Positions 1-9,354 of a stretch of DNA of 21,608 nucleotides are shown one piece after another; position 1 is the first letter of the stretch, and each line of letters begins with the position of its first letter. The position numbers and the translations under genes were made by a program. Under the pieces are notes generated by a model. It saw nothing but the letters and a program-made list of their open reading frames with translations, did not search any database and had not been told where the DNA came from. The stretch covers positions 1 to 21,608 of the forward strand of contig DATKNR010000053.1 in NCBI GenBank assembly GCA_035541255.1, written 5' to 3'. The DNA comes from JOPF136 sp035541255 (GTDB taxonomy: Bacteria; Acidobacteriota; Terriglobia; Acidiferrales; UBA7541).

Positions 1-694
1 CCCACCCAGTGCAGCCGCAGCAGCAACTCATAGGAATGGCTCAGCACCAGGCTCGGCACCACTTCCAGCGCCTCGATGTCGAAATCCGGCTGATAGAACC
101 GGTTGAACATCACCAGCGCATTCGCGCCGGCCGCGTCCAGCCGCTTCGCCATGTTCGGAAACGCGGTGAAGAAGTGCGACAACTTCACCGCAAGCGGGAT
201 ACCCACCGTGTGCCGCACCTCGCTCACCAGGTCAAAGTAGCGTTTTTCCACCTGCACTGCGCTTTCCTCTGTGTTCGTGGGCAGAGAGTAGAGGTTCAGT
301 TCGATGGCGTTTGCTCCCGCGTCTTCCATCAACCGCGCATAGCGCGTCCATCCCCCGTTTGTCACTCCGTTCAAGCTCGCGATCACGGGAATGGAGACAG
401 ACTTCTTCGCTTCCTGGATCAGCTCCAGATAACTCTCCGGCCCCAGGTTGTAATCCGTCATGTCGGGAAAATAGCTCAGCGATTCCGGAAAGCTCTCCGA
501 TCCGCGGGAGAGGTCCGAATCCAGCGCCTGGCCCTCCAGTGAGAGTTGCTCCTCGAATAGCGACGGCAGCACCACCGCCGATACCCCCGCATCTTCCAGT
601 TGCCGGATGCGGTCTACGGACTCGGAAAGCGGCGAGGCCGAGGCCACAATCGGGTTCGCCAATGTGAATCCCAGGTACGACGTTTTCAGGTCGG

Positions 695-698
<4 letters not shown>
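1..698 (-). CDS. Dihydroorotate dehydrogenase-like flavoprotein (C-terminus cut by window)
   Basis: The reading frame opens at ATG 698 and runs off the window start, giving 232 residues of an expected roughly 330. It begins MTDLKTSYLGFTLANPIVAS and contains ASASPLSES, an NGVTNGGWTRYARLMEDAGA stretch, ELNLYSLPTNTEES, PLAVKLS and FNRFYQPDFDIEALEV. These are hallmarks of the FMN-binding TIM-barrel 'dihydroorotate dehydrogenase-like' family, which is distinct from true PyrD and usually found beside pyruvate:ferredoxin oxidoreductase. The start overlaps the nifJ stop in an ATGA junction, and GGGAGGGG lies about 8 bases upstream, so it should be translationally coupled to nifJ. No pyrimidine gene is nearby. 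I infer a redox role linked to ferredoxin; the substrate is unknown. Confidence 0.88.
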
Positions 699-4318
<3,620 letters not shown>

Positions 4319-4342
4319 ACGTAATCTCCTCTCTGAAAAGCC

Positions 4343-4348
4343 TTTATG
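4343..4348 (-). promoter_or_regulatory. Candidate -10 element of nifJ
   Basis: On the minus strand the hexamer CATAAA lies 25 bases upstream of the nifJ ATG. No good -35 hexamer sits 17 bases further up (AGAGGC is there), which suits an activator-dependent promoter. The predicted start near 4336 would place the centre of the TGTGA-N6-TCACA palindrome near -42.5, close to the class II activator position of -41.5. This is inference from spacing only. Confidence 0.4.
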
Positions 4349-4352
4349 CGCC

Positions 4353-4398
4353 GTCACGCTGTCTTGCCTCTGTGACAAGCGTCACACGCTCCTGTGAC
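4353..4398. promoter_or_regulatory. CRP/FNR-type operator cluster upstream of nifJ
   Basis: TGTGACAAGCGTCACA at 4371-4386 matches the CRP consensus TGTGA-N6-TCACA exactly. A further TGTGAC at 4393-4398 forms a second perfect palindrome with GTCACA 4381-4386, separated by 6 bases. A degenerate half-site, GTCACG, lies at 4353-4358. The three alternating perfect half-sites sit between divergent genes and could serve both. In Crp/Fnr-family regulators, the recognition-helix residues set preference for TGTGA over FNR-type TTGAT. Confidence 0.6.
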
Positions 4399-4455
4399 CT
4401 CCCATCCATCCGGATACACATCGGTTTGCGCATACTTTCGTCTGGTGGGAAAGAT

Positions 4456-4519
4456 GCAATCCACTCGCTGCCTGAGCGCCGCCGGAACGGTGCCCCGCCG
4501 TTGCGGGGCTGTGGATTGC
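4456..4519 (+). ncRNA. Candidate structured leader or RNA element (nested inverted repeats)
   Basis: GCAATCCAC (4456-4464) pairs perfectly with GTGGATTGC (4511-4519) to give a 9-bp outer stem. Inside it, CGCT 4466-4469 can pair with AGCG 4475-4478, and GCCCCGC 4492-4498 pairs perfectly with GCGGGGC 4503-4509 across a CGTT tetraloop. A competing stem, AACGG 4486-4490 with CCGTT 4498-4502, would exclude the last hairpin. The layout resembles a three-way junction with an alternative fold. The element lies about 65 bases before the 67-residue gene. It matches no riboswitch class I recognise. It would be in that gene's leader only if transcription starts upstream of 4456; the nearer promoter candidate would exclude it. 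The strand is assumed. Confidence 0.35.
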
Positions 4520-4549
4520 CCAAGCTGTTCTCCGGACGGGGAGTTGGAC

Positions 4550-4555
4550 TACAAT
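4550..4555 (+). promoter_or_regulatory. Candidate -10 element of the 67-residue gene
   Basis: TACAAT matches five of six consensus positions and lies 27 bases before the ATG, which leaves room for the GGGAGGTG ribosome-binding site in a short leader. No convincing -35 hexamer is visible 16-18 bases upstream. Confidence 0.35.
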
Positions 4556-4582
4556 TCCCCCAGATTGGGCCGGGAGGTGAAC

Positions 4583-4786
4583 ATGCGCCCAGACCGCGTG
4601 GAAGTGTCGTGGGAAAACGATAAGTCGAAGTGGCTCGTACGGATTGTGAGCGGCGACGAAGTCATCCGCCGCGTGTTTGACGCGCGCAAGGATGCGGACG
4701 ATCAAACTCTCCGCGCCGCTGCACAGAAGACGGTGCAGGATGAGGGCTACGACTCCGATCCGGCCGTCATTAGCGTGAAGAAATAG
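4583..4786 (+). CDS. Small conserved-type hypothetical protein (67 residues)
   Basis: ATG 4583 is preceded by GGGAGGTG (4571-4578) at good spacing, so the longer upstream frame is not used. The protein starts MRPDRVEVSWENDKSKWLVR, continues with GDEVIRRVFDARKDADDQTL and ends DPAVISVKK. It is soluble, acidic-basic mixed, and has no signal peptide, cysteine or membrane segment. The pattern suggests a short beta-hairpin followed by a helix (AAAQKTVQDEGY). I recall similar small proteins of unknown function from acidobacterial genomes, but cannot name a domain. It is divergent from nifJ across a regulated intergenic region and convergent with the zinc-ribbon membrane protein gene. Confidence 0.78.
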   Translation: MRPDRVEVSWENDKSKWLVRIVSGDEVIRRVFDARKDADDQTLRAAAQKTVQDEGYDSDPAVISVKK

Positions 4787-4808
4787 CGTGCTCTCTGCGT
4801 GCCCCCCG

Positions 4809-4827
4809 CCCGGCGCTATTCGCCGGG
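4809..4827. terminator. Hairpin between convergent genes
   Basis: CCCGGCG (4809-4815) pairs perfectly with CGCCGGG (4821-4827) around a 5-base loop. The TAG stop of the minus-strand zinc-ribbon gene lies in and beside the loop, and the plus-strand 67-residue gene ends 22 bases before the hairpin. It could end transcription from both sides, but no T-tract follows on either strand, so a classical intrinsic terminator is not proven. Confidence 0.35.
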
Positions 4828-5436
4828 GCCATGGCCGCCCAGCGCCGGCTCGTGCCGGAGCACGGAATACACCCAGGGAATGCCCACCAGCCCCGGCGCC
4901 ACGTGCACGTCTACCGTATCGCCGGGTTGGAAGCGAAAATAGTCGTCTTCGCCCACCGGCAGCCGCTCTACGCGAGTGTCCGGCCGCCAGGAGCGAACGA
5001 TCAGCCGGTGCGGCCGCACCAGTCCCGGCATGGTGAATTTCGAGACTACGTGCGTCATTGCCACCGCAGGAGTGGACCGGTCAAACTTTCCGTTCACAAA
5101 GAGCAGCGCGCTCAGAATCCACGGCAGTGGCAGTAGCCCGCGGAACACACGTCGCATCGCCTCCAGCGGCTCTCCCCGCCGTGCCCGCCGGTCCAGCAGG
5201 ATGGCCAGCACCAGGCTCACCGCGGCCACCGTCCCCAGAAATACCAGCATCTGGTCCAGGTCGAGCGGCGGATACTCCTGCGCTGCCGGCAGGAACGCCA
5301 TGGTCCCCAGCAGAAAAATCGCCGTCATGTACAGCAACCGCCGCCGGAAGACGAACGCCGCCAGCTGACCCGTCATCCCGCACAGGCCGCAGGGTTCCGC
5401 AGGCTCTTCCGCGCCGCAGTTCAGGCAGTAGTGCAT
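4816..5436 (-). CDS. Zinc-ribbon membrane protein of unknown function
   Basis: The N-terminus, MHYCLNCGAEEPAEPCGLCG, has paired CxxC motifs (C4, C7, C16, C19) typical of a short zinc ribbon. Two clear hydrophobic segments follow at about residues 32-49 and 60-79, and a third, weaker one at about 100-115 (GLLPLPWILSALLFV). The C-terminal ~90 residues are beta-rich and soluble, with RPHRLIVRSWRPDTRVERLP and a VDVHVAPGLVG stretch. ATG 5436 is chosen; a TTG three bases upstream is also possible and has slightly better spacing to GAGGA. The gene starts 15 bases after the sensor kinase stop, so the two are probably co-transcribed and may act together. I recognise no named family. Confidence 0.8.
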   Translation of the reverse strand: MHYCLNCGAEEPAEPCGLCGMTGQLAAFVFRRRLLYMTAIFLLGTMAFLPAAQEYPPLDLDQMLVFLGTVAAVSLVLAILLDRRARRGEPLEAMRRVFRGLLPLPWILSALLFVNGKFDRSTPAVAMTHVVSKFTMPGLVRPHRLIVRSWRPDTRVERLPVGEDDYFRFQPGDTVDVHVAPGLVGIPWVYSVLRHEPALGGHGPGE

Positions 5437-5451
5437 CAATGGTGAGAGTCC

Positions 5452-6759
5452 TCAGGTTACCGCCGGCAGTTCCGAAACCAGTTCCGGCACTTCAATGCGC
5501 ACGCTCGTCCCCTCGCCCAGCCGGCTCGTGATTTCGAAACGAAAATCCTCGCCATACAGAAGCTTCAGCCGCGCCTGCACATTGGACATCCCGATGCCCT
5601 CTTCGTGCACTCGCGCCAGCCGCGCCTCCGTCATACCCAGCCCGTTGTCCTCCACTTCGATCCGCAGCCGCCCGTCTTCCAGAGCCGTGCGGATGGTGAT
5701 CACTCCCCCCTCCAGTTTTGGCGCCAGCCCGTGCCGGATCGCATTTTCCACGATCGGTTGAAGGAGCATGGAGGGCACGAAGGCGTCCAGCGAGTTCTCG
5801 TCGATCTGCTTTGTGATTTCCAGTTTGTCGCGGCCCGATCGCGCCACTTCGATATCCAGATAGTCGTCCACGAATTGCAGCTCCTCCCGCAGCGGCACAA
5901 AGTTCTCCTGCTGTCGTAATAGACGCCGGAGAATGTTGGATAGTTTGAGCACCACCTCGCGCGCCATGTCCGGGTCCGTGCGCACCAGCGCCGATACCGT
6001 ATTCAGCGTGTTGAACAGGAAGTGCGGATTGATCTGGTTCGAGAGCGCCTCCATGCGCGCCCGCAGCAGCATCTGCTGGTGCTCCTCCAGGTTTGCTTCC
6101 ACTCGGATCGTGTTCCAGATTTTGATTGGCGCGGCCACCGCGATCATCGACGCGAACACCTGCGCCGCCATCGCCCACTGCGCCTTCGTCGCGAAATGGA
6201 ACAGCCATTTGCCTTGCAGTGCCGCGCCCAGCCCCAGTTGTCCCATCTCCAGCGCCACAATGCCCGCCAGAGGGAGCATCTCCCAGTGCCGTTCCCACTC
6301 GCGGCCGCGCATCCACCGCCACAAATACCTCGGCGCGCCCACCCAGGTGAACGGGCCCAGGTTCCACACCGCTTCGGTGTTCGGCATCGCCTGCCGGATC
6401 ATTCCGCCCAATAGCCCGCCCAGTGCCGCTATCGGTGTCGAAAGCCATTCGTGCTCGAAGAATGCGGGAAGGCTCACGATCGACCCGCCCAGCACTCCCG
6501 GCACCCGCCCGCCCAGCAATCCCAGCAGGAACGAGCCTTCCAGGCTCAGGTCGGTAAATTGATAGCCCACAATCCGCAGCATCACGCCTGCCGCCAGCGG
6601 CGGCATGAAGAACAGCATCAGCCGGACTTTTTCGTCGGAATCGCGCTGCTCCGTGTACAGCAGTTTGCGGAACGTTGCCGACCGCGCCAGCAGCGCGGCC
6701 AGCGAGGCCGCCAGCCCCATTTTGAAGAACAGCGTCAGCAGCAGGTCTTGGATGCCCAT
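5452..6759 (-). CDS. LytS-type sensor histidine kinase
   Basis: This 435-residue membrane kinase has an N-terminal block of several transmembrane segments (about 1-215, including LRIVGYQFTD and GGRVPGVLGG) resembling the 5TM LytS/YehU sensor module. The His_kinase domain carries NQINPHFLFNTLN, with phospho-acceptor H246 (family PF06580). The HATPase has the N box MLLQPIVENAIRHG (331-344), G1 DNGLGM (371-376) and GIGMSNVQARL. LytS kinases normally pair with an adjacent LytTR response regulator, but here the next gene encodes a zinc-ribbon membrane protein and no regulator is in the window. Translation starts at ATG 6759 without a strong ribosome-binding site. A TTTACA-17-TAATTT promoter lies upstream. 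Confidence 0.93.
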   Translation of the reverse strand: MGIQDLLLTLFFKMGLAASLAALLARSATFRKLLYTEQRDSDEKVRLMLFFMPPLAAGVMLRIVGYQFTDLSLEGSFLLGLLGGRVPGVLGGSIVSLPAFFEHEWLSTPIAALGGLLGGMIRQAMPNTEAVWNLGPFTWVGAPRYLWRWMRGREWERHWEMLPLAGIVALEMGQLGLGAALQGKWLFHFATKAQWAMAAQVFASMIAVAAPIKIWNTIRVEANLEEHQQMLLRARMEALSNQINPHFLFNTLNTVSALVRTDPDMAREVVLKLSNILRRLLRQQENFVPLREELQFVDDYLDIEVARSGRDKLEITKQIDENSLDAFVPSMLLQPIVENAIRHGLAPKLEGGVITIRTALEDGRLRIEVEDNGLGMTEARLARVHEEGIGMSNVQARLKLLYGEDFRFEITSRLGEGTSVRIEVPELVSELPAVT

Positions 6760-6832
6760 TTACGAGCCATTGGCGCGGAGAGAAGCGAAGCCTGGGAGCG
6801 CATGCCCGTCCCCGCAGGTGCGCGCCTCGCCT

Positions 6833-6861
6833 AAATTAGCCCACCCAACCGGGAGTGTAAA
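6833..6861 (-). promoter_or_regulatory. Candidate promoter of the sensor kinase operon
   Basis: On the minus strand TTTACA (6861-6856) and TAATTT (6838-6833) are separated by exactly 17 bases. The -35 matches five of six consensus bases, and the -10 keeps the key T1, A2 and T6. The predicted start near 6826 gives a leader of about 67 bases. Confidence 0.5.
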
Positions 6862-6870
6862 GCCGCGCCC

Positions 6871-6879
6871 TGCTATAAT
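6871..6879 (+). promoter_or_regulatory. Extended -10 promoter of ribA
   Basis: TGCTATAAT is a perfect extended -10 (TGnTATAAT). It ends 13 bases before the ribA ATG, so transcription from it would start about 7 bases upstream of the start codon. No -35 consensus is seen, as is usual for extended -10 promoters. It lies just beyond the kinase -35 box on the other strand. Confidence 0.6.
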
Positions 6880-6892
6880 TTGCGTTTTGCCG

Positions 6893-7531
6893 ATGAGCCA
6901 GCCATCTATCCGATCGACCCTGCGTCGCCGCGCCGGCTCCAGCCCGCGCATCGTCGCGCGCGCCAAGCTGCCCTCGCGCTATGGCAAATTCACCATTCTC
7001 GGCGTCGAAGGTCGAGGTCCGCAGGAAAGCGCCGTCGTTCTGCTTAGCGGAAAGCCCTCAAAGCACCCCGCTCCTCTTGTTCGCGTCCATTCCCAATGCC
7101 TCACCGGCGATGTCCTTTGCTCCGAACGCTGCGATTGCCGCGCCCAACTCGAATTGTCGCTTCGCAAAATCGGCCGCGCGCGCGCCGGCGTGTTGCTCTA
7201 TCTCCCGCAGGAAGGCAGGGGCATCGGCCTTATGAACAAATTGAAGGCCTACGAGTTGCAGGATATGGGTCGCGACACTGTAGAGGCCAACGAGGAACTC
7301 GGATTTTCCGCTGACGCACGGGATTACGCATTCACCGCGGCAGTCCTGCGAAAGCTCGGCATCCGTTCCGTTCGACTGCTCTCCAATAATCCCGAAAAGG
7401 TTCGCCAGCTCGAGGAAAACGGCATCCGCGTCGTCCAACGCGTTCCCTGCCAGCCCCGCGTCTCCCGTCGCACCCGCCCCTATCTCCAGACGAAAAAGAA
7501 AAAGCTCGGCCATCTGCTCGCCGGCGTTTAG
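6893..7531 (+). CDS. ribA: GTP cyclohydrolase II
   Basis: This 212-residue enzyme converts GTP to 2,5-diamino-6-ribosylamino-pyrimidinone 5'-phosphate, formate and pyrophosphate, the first step of riboflavin synthesis. The zinc ligands are C69, C80 and C82 in VHSQCLTGDVLCSERCDC. PQEGRGIGLMNKLKAY (105-120), DTVEANEELGF and LLSNNPEKV (162-170) are family signatures that hold substrate and catalytic residues. The C-terminal YLQTKKKKLGHLL is also typical. It is not fused to a DHBP synthase (RibB) domain, so RibB must be supplied elsewhere. ATG 6893 has no ribosome-binding site and lies close to a strong extended -10, suggesting a near-leaderless message. The stop codon overlaps that of the convergent yceI-like gene. 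Confidence 0.95.
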   Translation: MSQPSIRSTLRRRAGSSPRIVARAKLPSRYGKFTILGVEGRGPQESAVVLLSGKPSKHPAPLVRVHSQCLTGDVLCSERCDCRAQLELSLRKIGRARAGVLLYLPQEGRGIGLMNKLKAYELQDMGRDTVEANEELGFSADARDYAFTAAVLRKLGIRSVRLLSNNPEKVRQLEENGIRVVQRVPCQPRVSRRTRPYLQTKKKKLGHLLAGV

Positions 7532-8163
7532 TTCGTGCCTGGCGGCCCCACCGTACCGGCTGCGTCGATTTCCACGTCCACCGTTTTGCTGACTCGCAGA
7601 AACATCACGCTCGGATTCTTCATCCCCCACTGCACGTACGGCACGCTGAATTTCACCGTTGCGCTCCAGTGCCCGCCATCCAGTTTCACTGTCGCCGGCA
7701 GCGTCAGTTCGTGGTCCGCACCGTGAACGGTAAAGATCCCGTGCACCTGCACGGGGGATTCTCCGGCCGCCGCGAGTTTCCCCTCCACGCGGTCCGGCCG
7801 GAACGAAATGATCGGATACTTCCCGCTCTCCAGAATCTCCGCGTGCATTCGCTTGTCGCGCGACGCGTCGCCGCTCGCCCCGCTGGGCGTTTCCACCACG
7901 ATTTCGCCGCCCGCGGCACCGGTGGCCGCGTTGTACACGATGCGCCCGTGCAACACCTGGAACGTCCCGTGCACCATGTGCATCGTCGCGCCCAGCGTGA
8001 AATTCACCTTCGTGTCCGCCGGATTCAGCTCGAACACCAGATCGGCCGGCGCGCTCTGCGGTACCACTGCAGATTGCGTATGCGTCACAAAGATCAGCGC
8101 GCACGCGGCGGCAGTCACGCACAGCGTGAATCCCCGCGCTCCCCGGTCCTGCTCCACTCTCAC
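7528..8163 (-). CDS. YceI-family polyisoprenoid-binding-type protein
   Basis: This 211-residue protein starts at GTG 8163, which overlaps the preceding gene's stop in a GTGA junction. A hydrophobic leader (GFTLCVTAAACALIFV, about 11-26) suggests export by Sec or an N-terminal anchor. The mature part shows the YceI lipocalin-like barrel: ADLVFELNPADTKVNFTLGA, VHGTFQVLHGRIVY, DKRMHAEILESGKYPIISF and VHGIFTVHGADHELTLPATV. YceI proteins bind long isoprenoid chains such as ubiquinone precursors in the periplasm. Coupling to a geranylgeranyl-reductase-like flavoprotein fits an isoprenoid theme, but the ligand is not known. Confidence 0.9.
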   Translation of the reverse strand: MRVEQDRGARGFTLCVTAAACALIFVTHTQSAVVPQSAPADLVFELNPADTKVNFTLGATMHMVHGTFQVLHGRIVYNAATGAAGGEIVVETPSGASGDASRDKRMHAEILESGKYPIISFRPDRVEGKLAAAGESPVQVHGIFTVHGADHELTLPATVKLDGGHWSATVKFSVPYVQWGMKNPSVMFLRVSKTVDVEIDAAGTVGPPGTN

Positions 8164-9266
8164 GCCGTCACCAGTCGCCAGCCCAGCCGCAACCCGTTCA
8201 TCGCGTAATCCACCGGCGTCGCTGATCCCACGTGCACGGCCAGCATCCGCGCAAACAGCCGCGGCTCTTCCTCGAAAATTCTCATCACACGGCGGCGCAA
8301 CTTCGGCCTTCCGTCCATCATCAGCATCAGCCGCGCCATAAACGCCGGACGCCTCGCAAGACGCCGGTGCGCGGCCTCGTACTGCTCCAGGTCTCCGGCG
8401 GCCATTGCATCGGCCAGCGCCAGCGCCTGCGAAAACGCCAGGAACAATCCCTGCCCTGTGATCGCGTCCACTCCACCCGACGCGTCTCCCACCAGCGCCA
8501 CCCGCCCCCGCTGCACGCGTGGCAGCCGGAACGTCGCGCACGTCGCGCCCCGTTCATGGCTCATCGGCGCGGCGCCCGCCAGTCGTGCCGCCAGCGCCGG
8601 AAACCGCGGCAGCGCATCCGCGATCCGTAAATTCGCCTTCCGCGAAAGCAGCGCCACGCACACTTCCTCCGGCCTGATCGGCGTCACATAAAACTGGCAC
8701 TCATCGGACCAGTGAACTTCCACCCGGTCCGTCCACGGTGTCGTCCTGTAATGCCGCCTGAAACCGTACCGAAGCTCTGTCGGCGACCCCGGGTGCAGCG
8801 CGCCCCATTCGCGCACTTTGGAATGGCCGCCGTCCGCCCCCACGATCCAGTTCGCGCGCACCGTCCCGCTCGCCAACTGCACTCCCTCGCGGCATATCGC
8901 CGTGATTCCCCTTTTCCACAACAGCTGCACTCCGCACGCTGCCGCCTGCTCGGTCAGCAGCGTGTGAAGCGCCGTGCGGCGCACACCCATGCCGGATCTC
9001 GCGGGGAACCCTGCATCGACGGTCTGGCTGGCGTTCAGAAACCGAATGCCCCGAAACTGCCGGCCGTAGCTCGCCGGGACCTCCACTCCCAGCCGGCCCA
9101 GCGCCTCCAGCGTCTCCGGCATCAATCCTTCGCCGCACGCTTTGTCCGCGCCCGGCGCCGATTGGTCCGCCAGCATCACGCGCAGGCCTCTCCGCCGCGC
9201 CGCAATCGCCGCCGCCAGTCCCGCCGGGCCTCCACCAATCACGAATACATCTGTTTGTTCGGCCAT
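8160..9266 (-). CDS. FAD-dependent oxidoreductase, geranylgeranyl-reductase-like
   Basis: This 368-residue flavoprotein begins MAEQTDVFVIGGGPAGLAAA with the GxGxxG dinucleotide fold. It has DKACGEGLMPETLEALGRLG (substrate-face motif of this subfamily), the central GADGGHSKVR, and the second FAD motif VALVGDASGGVDAITGQGL (GD motif). This architecture belongs to the group of geranylgeranyl reductases, FixC-like and aromatic hydroxylase-like enzymes. I recall close relatives encoded beside type III polyketide synthases, but none is present here. ATG 9266 is chosen; a TTG immediately upstream is possible. It is soluble with no leader, sits 88 bases after the aminotransferase stop, and overlaps the yceI-like gene by 4 bp. 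The substrate is unknown; a lipid-like or aromatic one is likely. Confidence 0.88.
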   Translation of the reverse strand: MAEQTDVFVIGGGPAGLAAAIAARRRGLRVMLADQSAPGADKACGEGLMPETLEALGRLGVEVPASYGRQFRGIRFLNASQTVDAGFPARSGMGVRRTALHTLLTEQAAACGVQLLWKRGITAICREGVQLASGTVRANWIVGADGGHSKVREWGALHPGSPTELRYGFRRHYRTTPWTDRVEVHWSDECQFYVTPIRPEEVCVALLSRKANLRIADALPRFPALAARLAGAAPMSHERGATCATFRLPRVQRGRVALVGDASGGVDAITGQGLFLAFSQALALADAMAAGDLEQYEAAHRRLARRPAFMARLMLMMDGRPKLRRRVMRIFEEEPRLFARMLAVHVGSATPVDYAMNGLRLGWRLVTA

Positions 9267-9354
9267 CAAACTCTGCTCGCTCTCCGCGATGAGTGAATGA
9301 GTTTGTTAGATGGGCTGGATTCCCTTGTCGTTGCCGATCTCTCCCGCCGGCTCC

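Noticed and set aside
8164..8541. An N-terminal extension of the YceI protein by 126 residues
   Set aside because: The extension overlaps the flavoprotein gene in another frame and is Arg/Gly/Ala-rich. The GTG at 8163 sits in a GTGA junction and directly precedes a proper export leader.
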